DNA from: Pseudomonas asiatica | GTDB taxonomy: Bacteria > Pseudomonadota > Gammaproteobacteria > Pseudomonadales > Pseudomonadaceae | Direction: 5' to 3' | Assembly (NCBI RefSeq): GCF_009932335.1 | Contig: NZ_BLJF01000003.1 | Coordinates: 248,001-312,000 of the forward strand | DNA: 64,000 nucleotides | Shown here: in pieces, positions 30,895 to 42,870 of the stretch | Position numbering within the stretch: the first letter of the stretch is position 1 | Layout of the letters: each line of letters starts with the position of its first letter | Notes under the pieces: model-generated | The model's input: the letters and a program-made list of their open reading frames with translations, nothing else | What the model was told of the DNA's origin: nothing | Databases searched by the model: none | Program-made: the position numbers and the translations under genes

Positions 30895-32238
30895 TTACAG
30901 AATCGAAAGCGGGTACTCGATGATTACACGAGTTTCATCCAGATCCGATTCGAAAGCAGTGGCACGCGTGGTTGCCTGGCGCAACCGGAAGGACAAGTCT
31001 TTTGCCGGACCGGTTTGCACAACGTATTTGACTTCGACGTCACGCTCCCAACGCTTCTGATTGTCGAGCGGGTTGCCGTTGTCGTCGGTGCGCATGTAGA
31101 ACTGGTTAGCGTTCGAGTAATCCGCGCCCGAGCCTCTGGCGTAGCGGGTCATGAACGTCAGGCCTGGGATGCCGTAGCTGGTGAAGTTCAGGTCATAGCG
31201 CAGCATCCAGGAACGCTCTTTCGGCGAGTTGAAGTCGCTGTACTGGATGGAGTTGTCGACGAAAATCGAGTCCGACTGACGCAGATAGTCGAAATCGTCG
31301 TCGCCGTTGTTGCGCTGGTGCGACAGGGCCAGGGTGTGGGCGCCGTAACGCACGCCGACCTTGGCACTCCAGATGTTGTTGTCGAATTCACCCAGGCGCT
31401 TCTTACCTTCATCTACGGCTTTGTAGTAGTTGAAGCCACCGATCAGCGCCAGATCGTCGCTCAGCGGGTAAACAACGCTGGTGCCGGCGTAGTACTGATT
31501 CCAGACGTCTTTCAGCTGGCTGGCGTAGACGCTCACAGTCCAGTTGTCGTTGATCGAGTAGTCACCACCACCGTAACCGATCCATGGCGAGTTGACCGGG
31601 CCGCCGTAGAAGGTCACGAAGTTGTCGTTCAGGTTGCTGGAGACTGGCTGGCTCATGGCGTGCAGTCGACCACCCTGAAGGGTGAGGCCTTGGATGCTGG
31701 TGTTCTCAACGGTCACGCCGCGGAAGCTTTCTGGCAGCAGGCGAGAGTCACCGGATGCAACGACCGGAGTCGATGGGAAAACATCACCTACTTTCACGAT
31801 GGTATCGAACAAGCGGACTTTGGCTGCACCGCCGACCTTGGTGTATTCGTCGCGAGCTTCGCCCTTGTTATCAACGGGTAGCACGTCGAAGGAGCTACGG
31901 CCGCCGTTGCGCCCATCACCGGTGTCGAGCTTGAGGCCGATCATGGCGAAGGCATCAACGCCGAAGCCAACGGTACCCTGGGTAAACCCAGAGTTGAATT
32001 TACTGATGATCGCGTGCGCCCAGGCTTCGGAGTAGCCGTTGGTATTGCCCTTGCCACTGTTGTAAGTGGGGGCGGTGCTGTCGCGATTATCACGGTTGAA
32101 GTAGAAGTTACGGTTCAACACTGTAAGGCTGCTGCCTTCAATGAAGCCTTCTGGCTTGTCTTCAGCTTGTGCCGAAATAGCGTAGCTTCCAGACAGCGCA
32201 GAAACTGCCGCCAAATACAGTGGTACTTTGATTTTCAT
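30895..32238 (-). CDS. OprD-family outer-membrane porin
   Basis: A 447-residue outer-membrane porin with a signal peptide (about residues 1-25, ending SAQA). The mature protein shows OprD-family features such as FYFNRDNRDS near the start and GIPGLTFMTRYARG in the C-terminal part, and it ends in a beta strand. In P. aeruginosa, CzcR lowers OprD and links zinc exposure to carbapenem resistance. Here the porin is divergent from czcCBA, with a metal box near each gene. Its ribosome site, CAAAGGAGC six bases before ATG, is complementary to the two RNA elements described. The substrate is unknown. Confidence 0.92.
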   Translation of the reverse strand: MKIKVPLYLAAVSALSGSYAISAQAEDKPEGFIEGSSLTVLNRNFYFNRDNRDSTAPTYNSGKGNTNGYSEAWAHAIISKFNSGFTQGTVGFGVDAFAMIGLKLDTGDGRNGGRSSFDVLPVDNKGEARDEYTKVGGAAKVRLFDTIVKVGDVFPSTPVVASGDSRLLPESFRGVTVENTSIQGLTLQGGRLHAMSQPVSSNLNDNFVTFYGGPVNSPWIGYGGGDYSINDNWTVSVYASQLKDVWNQYYAGTSVVYPLSDDLALIGGFNYYKAVDEGKKRLGEFDNNIWSAKVGVRYGAHTLALSHQRNNGDDDFDYLRQSDSIFVDNSIQYSDFNSPKERSWMLRYDLNFTSYGIPGLTFMTRYARGSGADYSNANQFYMRTDDNGNPLDNQKRWERDVEVKYVVQTGPAKDLSFRLRQATTRATAFESDLDETRVIIEYPLSIL

Positions 32239-32243
32239 CCGAT

Positions 32244-32252
32244 GCTCCTTTG
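32244..32252 (-). promoter_or_regulatory. Porin ribosome-binding site, target of the complementary 11-mer
   Basis: The minus strand reads ATCAAAGGAGCATCGG directly before ATG. GCTCCTTTGGT, found at 30,804-30,814 (-) and 52,364-52,374 (+), pairs with ATCAAAGGAGC over 11 continuous positions including one G-U. Confidence 0.6.
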
Positions 32253-32376
32253 ATTCACGGCAGTTTTTATTATGTTTACCGGCGCGGGTGTCGTTAATTG
32301 TTCTGACCCGGCGGCGCGCCTAGCGTAGCGCGAGCTCATATTTGCAGGCCGAAGATAACGGGAGGGTGATAGGACA

Positions 32377-32391
32377 ATTACAATTTCGTCA
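32377..32391 (-). promoter_or_regulatory. Candidate CzcR/CopR box 2 (porin side)
   Basis: The minus strand reads TGACGAAATTGTAAT. It lies 139 bp upstream of the porin start and is nearly the same as box 3 in the opposite orientation. Confidence 0.65.
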
Positions 32392-32503
32392 TCTGCCTGT
32401 TATTCGGCGCCTTCGCACCGCGTGTTTGCCATCTCCGTTGCTTGTAACGAAATCCTAGTGCCGGGTTTGGTTTCCCAGTATTTTCGGGCATTACAGGACT
32501 TTC

Positions 32504-32518
32504 TTACGAAATTGTAAT
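32504..32518 (+). promoter_or_regulatory. Candidate CzcR/CopR box 3 (czcCBA side)
   Basis: TTACGAAATTGTAAT, 125 bp upstream of the czcC start and pointing towards it. It differs from box 2 by two bases. Confidence 0.7.
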
Positions 32519-32642
32519 TTTCTAGCCACCCCTCTGATAGCTACCGCTCATTAGAGTGCCATCACCTAATCAAGTGGGGCTTGGCAGCTGTTTCGGCGTT
32601 CTCGCCAAGCTTTATCGAAGTTTGTGCACGAGGACCATCAAA

Positions 32643-33914
32643 GTGCCCCGGTATAACCGCAATGTCTTATCCAAGACCTCCGTCTCGCCCTGGAAGATCG
32701 CTGCACTCTGTGCAGTCATCTCTGGATTGATGGCACCTGCAGCTCTTGCTCAAAGCATCAGCTTGCCCCAGGCGCTTTCGACGGCCATGGATGCCAACCC
32801 TGACCTGGCCGCGGCCCGGCAAGAGATTGGCATCGCTGATGGTGCTCGCAAGCAGGCCGGGCTTATCCCCAACCCCACTATTTCGTACGACGTGGAAGAC
32901 ACCCGTCGTAACACCAGCACGACGACCGTGTCGCTTAGCCAAACCCTGGAGCTGGGTGGTAAGCGGGGAGCTCGTGTTGACGTCGCCACTTACGGGCAGA
33001 CCGCCGCACAGCTGGAGTTGGACCGTCGCGTGAACGGTCTGCGGGCAGACGTCGTACAGGCCTTCTACGCCGCATTGCGGGCCCAGACAGGCCTTGACCT
33101 GGCCAAGCAATCTCTCGAACTGACTGAGCGCGGTCTCCGCATCGTCGATGGTCGTGTTCGCGCAGGTAAATCGTCTCCAGTAGAGGCCACCCGCGCCCAA
33201 GTACAACTGGCCGAAGCAAAGCTGCAAGTTCGACGTGCCGAAACCGAAAAGACGACCGCTTACCAGCAACTCGCTCAAATTACCGGGAGCTCGGTCACCG
33301 TCTTTGATCGACTCGAATCGCCAACCCTCTCCCCGGGACTGCCACCGCGGACTGAAGAGCTGCTGGCGAAGCTCGATCAGACCGCAGAAATGCGCCAGGC
33401 CGTGGTACAGATCGACAAGAGCGATGCCTCGCTCGGTTCAGAGAAAGCTCAGCGTATCCCGAACCTTACCGTCAGCGTAGGTAGCCAGTACGACCGCTCT
33501 GTGCGCGAGCGTGTCAACACTGTGGGCGTCTCTATGCCTTTGCCGCTGTTTGATCGCAACCAGGGCAACATTCTTTCCGCTTCTCGTCGTGCAGATCAGG
33601 CCCGAGACCAGCGCAATGCTGTGGAGCTGCGGCTGCGCACCGAAACCCAAACCGCGTTGAACCAGTGGTCCACCGCCATGCAGGAGGTCGAGTCCTACGA
33701 CAAGACCATTCTGCCGTCAGCCCAACAAGCCGTAGATACCGCAACCCGCGGCTTCGAGATGGGCAAATTCGGCTTCATCGAAGTGCTGGATGCCCAGCGC
33801 ACCTTGATCGTCGCTCGTGGCCAATATCTCGAATCGTTGGCAGCGGCGACCAATGCGCGTGCGCAGGTGGAAAGGGTTTATGGCGAAGTCGGCTCAACTG
33901 CCGGCGCTCGCTGA
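32643..33914 (+). CDS. czcC: Outer-membrane channel CzcC of the heavy-metal efflux pump
   Basis: TolC-like outer-membrane channel of the CzcCBA pump, which exports Zn, Cd and Co across both membranes. I choose the GTG at 32643 (423 residues): it is preceded by AGGA and gives a basic N-terminus and a signal peptide ending PAALAQ. An in-frame ATG at 32556 would add 29 residues before it. The protein has two OEP repeats (about 40-220 and 240-420) with long helices. It is the first gene of czcCBA, divergent from the porin. Confidence 0.93.
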   Translation: MPRYNRNVLSKTSVSPWKIAALCAVISGLMAPAALAQSISLPQALSTAMDANPDLAAARQEIGIADGARKQAGLIPNPTISYDVEDTRRNTSTTTVSLSQTLELGGKRGARVDVATYGQTAAQLELDRRVNGLRADVVQAFYAALRAQTGLDLAKQSLELTERGLRIVDGRVRAGKSSPVEATRAQVQLAEAKLQVRRAETEKTTAYQQLAQITGSSVTVFDRLESPTLSPGLPPRTEELLAKLDQTAEMRQAVVQIDKSDASLGSEKAQRIPNLTVSVGSQYDRSVRERVNTVGVSMPLPLFDRNQGNILSASRRADQARDQRNAVELRLRTETQTALNQWSTAMQEVESYDKTILPSAQQAVDTATRGFEMGKFGFIEVLDAQRTLIVARGQYLESLAAATNARAQVERVYGEVGSTAGAR

Positions 33915-33982
33915 ACGGGCCAAACATTTTCTTCGGCACACAGCCTTGAACAAGCCGGTGCCTACGATCAGCAGGAGTAGCA

Positions 33983-35233
33983 ATGGATAACAAACGCAAG
34001 ATCGCCCTCGCGGTAGCCGCTGTGGCAGCCCTCGGATTTGGCAGCCTTGCCTGGAACAACAGTTCTGGACAGCAGGCCGCTAGTACCGCCGAGCATGGCG
34101 CTAACGATGGCCATGGCGACGAAAAGAAAGCCGCATCTGCCGCCAAAGAGGAGGGTGATGAGGGCCATGGTGAAGAAGGCCACAGCGAAGAGGGCGGTGA
34201 AGAAGAGGGCAAGCTGACGCTTAGCGCTGAGCAGATCAAGGCTGCCGGCGTTGCCCTGGAAGCTGCAGCGCCGCGTGACTTGGGTACAGTCGTGAGCTTC
34301 CCGGGCGAAATTCGCTTCGATGAAGACCGGACCGCCCACGTGGTTCCTCGTGTTCCTGGCGTTGTAGAGACTGTCCAAGCCGACCTGGGTGAGACGGTCA
34401 AAAAGGGTCAGGTCCTCGCTGTAATCGCGAGCCAGCAGATCTCTGACCTGCGCAGCGAACAACAGGCCGCACAGCGTCGCGTCGAACTGGCGCGAGTGAC
34501 CTTCGAGCGTGAGAAGCAGCTGTGGCAGGACAAGATTTCCGCGGAGCAAGACTACCTCCAAGCACGCCAAGCGCTGCAAGAAGCGGAGATCTCCTTGGCC
34601 AACGCCAAGCAGAAGGTCGGTGCGATCGGTGCTTCGGTTAACTCCGTTGGCGGTAATCGTTACGAACTCCGAGCTCCTTTCGACGCCGTGGTGGTGGAGA
34701 AACACCTGACCGTTGGCGAAGTCGTCAGCGAGGCGACCAACGCCTTCATCCTTTCTGACCTGAATCAGGTCTGGGCAACCTTCGCCGTCCCGCCTACAGA
34801 TCTGGGCAAGGTCACGACTGGTCGTGCGGTGAAAGTCTCTTCGCCTGACATGAATGTCGAGGTCGAAGGGAAGGTGGGTTATGTCGGGAGCCTGCTGGGC
34901 GAGCAAAACCGCGCAGCCACTGTCCGCGTCACCTTGACCAACCCCAACGGTGCCTGGCGTCCAGGCCTGTTCGTGAACATTGCGGTCACTTCCCAGACTG
35001 ATCGAGTTGCCGTAGCGGTCCCTGAGCACGCAGTCCAGACCGTTGAAGACAAACCCTCGGTATTCGTACGCACCCCAGATGGGTTTGACACCCGCCCGGT
35101 AAAACTGGGTCGTCGCGACAATGGGTACGTGGAAGTCATCGACGGTATTGAAGCCGGCGCCCAGGTAGCAACCAGTGGCAGCTTCACACTCAAGTCCGAG
35201 CTCGGCAAAGCTTCTGCCGAACACGGTCACTGA
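33983..35233 (+). CDS. czcB: Periplasmic adaptor CzcB of the heavy-metal efflux pump
   Basis: A 416-residue HlyD-type membrane fusion protein. A short N-terminal membrane segment (about residues 7-24) is followed by a His/Glu/Asp-rich stretch (about 36-75, with repeats such as EGHGEEGHSEE) that probably binds metal. Then come the barrel-sandwich, helical hairpin and beta-barrel domains. It lies 68 bp after czcC, with AGGAG before the ATG, and 24 bp before czcA. Confidence 0.95.
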   Translation: MDNKRKIALAVAAVAALGFGSLAWNNSSGQQAASTAEHGANDGHGDEKKAASAAKEEGDEGHGEEGHSEEGGEEEGKLTLSAEQIKAAGVALEAAAPRDLGTVVSFPGEIRFDEDRTAHVVPRVPGVVETVQADLGETVKKGQVLAVIASQQISDLRSEQQAAQRRVELARVTFEREKQLWQDKISAEQDYLQARQALQEAEISLANAKQKVGAIGASVNSVGGNRYELRAPFDAVVVEKHLTVGEVVSEATNAFILSDLNQVWATFAVPPTDLGKVTTGRAVKVSSPDMNVEVEGKVGYVGSLLGEQNRAATVRVTLTNPNGAWRPGLFVNIAVTSQTDRVAVAVPEHAVQTVEDKPSVFVRTPDGFDTRPVKLGRRDNGYVEVIDGIEAGAQVATSGSFTLKSELGKASAEHGH

Positions 35234-35251
35234 TGCGAACTGACAGGATGA

Positions 35252-38419
<3,168 letters not shown>

Positions 38420-38436
38420 CAGGCTCCGCTAAAGAG

Positions 38437-38467
38437 AAGCCCACAACACGTGTTGTGGGCTTTTTTG
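38437..38467 (+). terminator. Intrinsic terminator after czcA
   Basis: AAGCCCACAACAC and GTGTTGTGGGCTT form a perfect stem with no separate loop bases at its centre, followed by a T tract. Confidence 0.92.
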
Positions 38468-38493
38468 TTTAAAGTGAAGTAGATGCACTTACC

Positions 38494-38508
38494 TTTCAAA
38501 ATTGTAAG
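38494..38508 (+). promoter_or_regulatory. Candidate CzcR/CopR box 4
   Basis: TTTCAAAATTGTAAG, 74 bp upstream of the DUF2790 gene. It is the weakest match at the last base. Confidence 0.5.
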
Positions 38509-38581
38509 TTTCTCGTCATGCCGGTGATGCCTATGCATTGCTAAGGTTACGCCCGAGAAGTTTTGAAATTGAGAGGGTTTT

Positions 38582-38905
38582 ATGAAAAAGCTAATTATCG
38601 CTGCTGCACTTGTTGTTTTCTCGGTGGCTTCGCAGGCCAACACTTTTTCCGAGAGCAAGCAGCTGCAATACACCAAGGAGCACCAGACCGCAGTGGCCAA
38701 GTACGCGGAGAAAAATGGCAAGCCAATGCCAGAGATTCAGGATTACAAATATGGCATGAAGATAGACGTTGCTAAGTTCGTACGTCAGTCGCAGGACCCA
38801 CGTACCTGCCAGGTCTACCCACGGTTGATGACCTTCGAGGACTCCCAGGGCACGCTCAAGACTGTTCGTTACTCGATGTATTCGCAATGCATCAACAACA
38901 AGTAG
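38582..38905 (+). CDS. DUF2790 small exported protein (copy 1)
   Basis: A 107-residue protein with a signal peptide (MKKLIIAAALVVFSVASQA) and a DUF2790 domain: the core DYKYGMKIDVAKFV, then two conserved cysteines (TCQVYP and SQCINN) that could form a disulphide. The family is common in Pseudomonas and of unknown function, probably periplasmic. It lies right after czcCBA but has its own box and terminator, so it is probably a separate metal-responsive unit. A second copy is at 52,426. Confidence 0.85.
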   Translation: MKKLIIAAALVVFSVASQANTFSESKQLQYTKEHQTAVAKYAEKNGKPMPEIQDYKYGMKIDVAKFVRQSQDPRTCQVYPRLMTFEDSQGTLKTVRYSMYSQCINNK

Positions 38906-38941
38906 TAAACGATTTGAACAGAACAATTAGAGAATTCATAA

Positions 38942-38967
38942 ATGCCAGGCAGTGCCTGGCATTTTTT
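38942..38967 (+). terminator. Intrinsic terminator after DUF2790 copy 1
   Basis: ATGCCAGGCAGTGCCTGGCAT forms a tight stem followed by a T tract. Confidence 0.9.
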
Positions 38968-39106
38968 ATTACGCCCGATGCCCCATGGTTTTGACATGTT
39001 AACGCCTGGGCCGGGGCAAACCGTGCAATAGGTCTTAGCTAACCAACCGCGACGGCTCCCAACTGCAGAGGGCAATTGGAAGCCTTGACCCCAGAAGGGA
39101 CGAGTT

Positions 39107-41104
39107 ATGAAGAGTTTGCTTGAACGCCCTGATGACCAAGCTGGGCATGAAGGTCATAGCCATGAGCATGGCGGCATTTTTGGCATGAACACGGAGCTGA
39201 TTTTCGCGCTGATCTGTGGTGCCCTCCTGGGTGCCGGAGCTCTCGCAGGACAACTTGACCTGATTGATCGACTGCCCCTGATTCTGTACGTGTCGGCCTA
39301 TGTGTTCGGTGGATGGTTCACCACCAAGGAAGCGATCAGCAACATCCGCCAGAAACGCTTCGAGATCGATTCGCTGATGCTTCTCGCCGCAGCCGGTGCC
39401 GCGAGCATTGGCGCCTGGGCGGAGGGGGCTCTGCTGCTGTTCCTGTTCAGTCTGGGGCATTCCCTTGAAAGCTACGCGATGGGGCGGGCCAAGAAAGCGA
39501 TTGAGGCACTGTCCAAGCTCGCACCAGCCACCGCGATCGTACGCAGAGCAAATGGCACGTTGGAAATGCCTGTGGAGCTGCTGGTTCCCGGTGACGTTGT
39601 CATCGTGCGCCCCAATGACCGCCTACCGGCCGATGGTTTTGTTGTAGTGGGCTCCTCAAGTATCAACCAGACGCCAGTAACCGGTGAGAGCGTCCCCGTG
39701 GACAAGCAACCTGTCCCTGATGCCGAACTCGCACGCAGCAAGCCAGATGCAGTGGATGCAGCCTCGAAAGTCTTCGCCGGTACCATCAATGGCGAAACGC
39801 TCATCGAGGTTGAGGTAACACGGCGCTCTACGGAAAGTACCCTGGCGCGGGTCATCAAGATGGTCAGTGAAGCCGAAGTCAGGAAGTCACCGACCCAGCG
39901 ATTCACGGACCGCTTCCAACGCATATTCGTCCCGTTGGTTTTGCTGCTGGTAGTCGGGCTGCTATTTGCCGGCATTTTCCTTGATGAGCCGTTCCGTGAC
40001 TCGTTCTACCGGGCGATGGCCGTACTGGTTGCAGCCAGCCCCTGCGCGCTGGCGATCGCAACACCAAGCGCCATTCTATCTGGCATCGCCAGGGCAGCCC
40101 GAGGTGGCGTGCTGATCAAGGGCGGTGCACCGCTTGAAGAGCTCGGCTCCTTGAATGCCATGGCATTCGACAAGACCGGTACCCTGACCGAAGGGCGCCC
40201 ACGCATCACCGATGTAATACCGGTAGGCGGCACGCAGATCGAGGATCTACTAAACGTCGCCATCGCTGTGGAGTCGATGAGCGACCATCCGCTGGCTGCG
40301 GCAATTGTGCGTGACGGTGAAGAGATGATTGGCACACGGCGCCGATTGCAAGCCAAGAACATGAGCAACATGATTGGCCGCGGCGTACGTGCCGAGCTTG
40401 ATGGGCAGTTCGTCTGGATTGGCAAGGTCGAGATGTTCGGTACCAATGGTATTCCCGCACTGAGCAAGGCAGCCTTGGAGGCTGCGGAGCGTCTGCGTCA
40501 GTCGGGCCGCACAACCATGGTGGTACGTCGCGCTGACAAGGATCTGGGCGCTATCGGGCTATTGGACACACCCCGAGAGGGTGCCAAAGAGGCACTCCAG
40601 AAACTCAGAGAGATGGGCATCGACCGCATGGTCATGATTTCTGGGGACCACAACCGCGTTGCAGAGGCGGTAGCCAAACAAGTTGGCTTAGATGAGGCGT
40701 GGGGAGACCTAATGCCGGAAGACAAGGTCAAGGCCATCAAGAACCTGCGCCTCAGCGCCAGGGTGGCCATGGTGGGTGACGGCGTGAATGATGCCCCTGC
40801 CATGGCCAATTCGAGCGTTGGCATCGCAATGGGGGCTGCCGGATCTGATGTCGCCCTGGAAACGGCTGATATCGCGCTTATGGCTGACGACATCAGGCAA
40901 CTCCCATTTGCGGTGGGGCTGAGCCGTCACACGCGATCGATCATCCGCCAGAACCTGTTCGTCAGCTTGGGGATTGTGGCCATCTTGGTTCCGTCTACCA
41001 TCATGGGCTTGAGCATTGGTGCCGCCGTTGCGATCCATGAGGGCTCCACACTGCTGGTCGTCTTCAACGCCTTGCGGTTGTTGGCCTACCGCAGAAGCTC
41101 CTGA
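39107..41104 (+). CDS. P1B-4-type heavy-metal ATPase
   Basis: A 665-residue metal-exporting P-type ATPase. Landmarks are the TGES actuator loop, the phosphorylated D355 in DKTGTLT, and the hinge GDGVNDAPA. Helix 6 reads SPC (AASPCALAIATP), not CPC, and the last helix pair has HEGSTLLVVFNALRLL. These two signatures place it in the P1B-4 group (CoaT/CtpD/HMA1-like; Co, Fe, Zn or Cd), not classical CadA. The N-terminus has no CxxC metal domain but a short His-rich stretch (GHEGHSHEHGG). Confidence 0.92.
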   Translation: MKSLLERPDDQAGHEGHSHEHGGIFGMNTELIFALICGALLGAGALAGQLDLIDRLPLILYVSAYVFGGWFTTKEAISNIRQKRFEIDSLMLLAAAGAASIGAWAEGALLLFLFSLGHSLESYAMGRAKKAIEALSKLAPATAIVRRANGTLEMPVELLVPGDVVIVRPNDRLPADGFVVVGSSSINQTPVTGESVPVDKQPVPDAELARSKPDAVDAASKVFAGTINGETLIEVEVTRRSTESTLARVIKMVSEAEVRKSPTQRFTDRFQRIFVPLVLLLVVGLLFAGIFLDEPFRDSFYRAMAVLVAASPCALAIATPSAILSGIARAARGGVLIKGGAPLEELGSLNAMAFDKTGTLTEGRPRITDVIPVGGTQIEDLLNVAIAVESMSDHPLAAAIVRDGEEMIGTRRRLQAKNMSNMIGRGVRAELDGQFVWIGKVEMFGTNGIPALSKAALEAAERLRQSGRTTMVVRRADKDLGAIGLLDTPREGAKEALQKLREMGIDRMVMISGDHNRVAEAVAKQVGLDEAWGDLMPEDKVKAIKNLRLSARVAMVGDGVNDAPAMANSSVGIAMGAAGSDVALETADIALMADDIRQLPFAVGLSRHTRSIIRQNLFVSLGIVAILVPSTIMGLSIGAAVAIHEGSTLLVVFNALRLLAYRRSS

Positions 41105-41152
41105 TCCCTGAGCTTCAATCATGAAGCTAAGCAGGGAAATGACTTGAAGTAG

Positions 41153-41191
41153 AAGTACGGGTCGTGCGCGATCAGCGCACGACCCGTACTT
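41153..41191. terminator. Bidirectional terminator-like hairpin
   Basis: AAGTACGGGTCGTGCGC and its exact complement form a 17-bp stem with the 5-base loop GATCA, followed by TTT. It lies between the convergent ATPase and the 74-residue protein gene. Confidence 0.9.
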
Positions 41192-41194
41192 TTC

Positions 41195-41419
41195 TCACTC
41201 GTCGATCCCGATGCGCTTGAGGCTTTCAAGGGCCTTCCCACACTCAGGTGAGCCGTGCCTTAAGCCGCAGGCCAACGCAGCTTTGAGACTCATGACACCG
41301 GCTACGAAACCGACTTGATTGCCGACCCCTTGTCCGTTCGCAAATCCCTGATCATACGCAATCTCCACAAGTGCATTGATCGCCGCCAGGGTGTCTTGTT
41401 TGTTGGTACTGTTCTGCAT
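41195..41419 (-). CDS. Unknown 74-residue protein
   Basis: A small, mainly helical soluble protein, with Gly/Val-rich centre (GQGVGNQVGFVAGVMSLKAA) and two cysteines. No family is recognised. It lies between the metal ATPase and an unknown gene, convergent with the ATPase. Confidence 0.6.
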   Translation of the reverse strand: MQNSTNKQDTLAAINALVEIAYDQGFANGQGVGNQVGFVAGVMSLKAALACGLRHGSPECGKALESLKRIGIDE

Positions 41420-41546
41420 ATCTACTCCGCGAGCATTCAGCTCATATCGCTCGGTTAGATGGCGGCGCCTTCAGGTTTGGGGTGAGCGAATCCCGCTCCC
41501 ATAGCCAATCCCTAACGGGGGGCATAGCCCGCCACCGTAAGGAAAA

Positions 41547-42572
41547 TCAGCTATTGAGAGCAGGTGACTCGTTTTGGTCACGCGTGCTGCTCGCCTCACC
41601 GCATTGGCACTGAGTGGGTACATCCGGATAGCCGCTGTGTTTCTCGACGAACAGCGTTTGGCAGGTGGTGCACCCATAAATCCGCGGCAGAGACTTCAGA
41701 CCACCTGGCAGCACATCGCTCAAGGGCTCGTTATGCCAAGGAGCCCCGTCAAGGATCTTGGAGCGCAGGATGTTTCCCAGCCGCCAGGTGTTACTTTGTG
41801 CGCGCCAGAACCACATCGGCGCCGAAAGTGAATACTGGATGAAGGTCTCTTCCGGCTGTTTGGAGAGCATCGGAAATTTAGGGCGGGTCGATCCGGAATC
41901 GATGATAGTGAACCCCATGCCCATCTCAGCGCTCGGATGGGTCTGTTCACCGAAATAGCGGTCGTGACTCGCCGAAGCCGTAGCTTGATGATCAGTCGGC
42001 GGAAATACCCACAGATAGCACTCGCTTCGAGTCACCATTTCGACGAGCTGGCTCTGTCCCCGTATAGGGAAATCTGCAGCCAGTGCGAAGCGATCTTTCC
42101 ACGTGATTTTCGGAGGCGGTGCCATACCCGCCGCAATGGCCAGCGTCGCCGTTTTCGGGACGAATCGATCGCCGAGCTCGTTCAGATCCAGATTCTTGCA
42201 AAGGGCTTTGAATGCCTTTTTACGAGTCTTCGAGGTGAAGGAGGGGTCGAGGAGCAGGCGAACCTGGTTCACGCCTATCCCTGCAGCTCGTAGTACTTCG
42301 ATGACTTCTTCAGCCACGCCGACTGCTTGAAGATCGGTCAATCCCAAGCACTTTTTCGCCCGCTCAATCGTCTCGTAGAGGTTGTACTGCCTGTCGCTGT
42401 CACGGCATACCTGGATTGGCAGATTGTCTTGGGAGTCAACTTCTGGGGAGACGGAGCCAATGGCAGCGTGGAGCAACTGGTGAATGTGCTGGTGAGCGTA
42501 CGGGCGACCGGAAGCCGAGAATGAGGCGTGCAGCTGAGCAGCGAGAGGTTGAAGCAGCTTTTTGGCAGACAT
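41547..42572 (-). CDS. Unknown protein with C-terminal zinc-ribbon-like motif
   Basis: A 341-residue protein. The N-terminus (about residues 1-60) is helical, with several His residues (AHQHIHQLLHAA). The middle is mixed alpha/beta. The C-terminus has CTTCQ (about 303) and CQCGE (about 326), two CxxC/CxC pairs that could bind zinc. From memory, similar proteins occur in integrated mobile elements, but I cannot name the family. It stands alone within the metal block. Confidence 0.7.
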   Translation of the reverse strand: MSAKKLLQPLAAQLHASFSASGRPYAHQHIHQLLHAAIGSVSPEVDSQDNLPIQVCRDSDRQYNLYETIERAKKCLGLTDLQAVGVAEEVIEVLRAAGIGVNQVRLLLDPSFTSKTRKKAFKALCKNLDLNELGDRFVPKTATLAIAAGMAPPPKITWKDRFALAADFPIRGQSQLVEMVTRSECYLWVFPPTDHQATASASHDRYFGEQTHPSAEMGMGFTIIDSGSTRPKFPMLSKQPEETFIQYSLSAPMWFWRAQSNTWRLGNILRSKILDGAPWHNEPLSDVLPGGLKSLPRIYGCTTCQTLFVEKHSGYPDVPTQCQCGEASSTRDQNESPALNS

Positions 42573-42819
42573 GACTATCCCCTAATGAGCGACGTTGGGG
42601 TAGCTGCGCTTGTAGGGCCGTTAGACGCGAAGCTGGACGTCGAATCAGGTTCAATCATGAGTAGGAGTCAGGTTTGGTTTGCTTGCACGGCCACCATGCA
42701 AAACCCGACGCGGCAATCACACCAGATTCGCCGAGTTTTGGCAAGAGAGGTCATCAGGTGAGCGAGAGCAGGTAGGAGGAGGACGCTCCAAGCTCGATCA
42801 CGTCAGAAACAGGGAAGCC

Positions 42820-42850
42820 GGAAGCACATTGAGCGCTTCCGGCTTTCTCA
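42820..42850. terminator. Terminator-like hairpin
   Basis: AAGCCGGAAGC and GCTTCCGGCTT form an 11-bp stem with loop ACATTGAGC. It lies downstream of the porin gene (42,871). Apart from this hairpin, 42,573-42,870 shows no gene. Confidence 0.7.
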
Positions 42851-42870
42851 CGTCAGACTGATGAGAGGGA

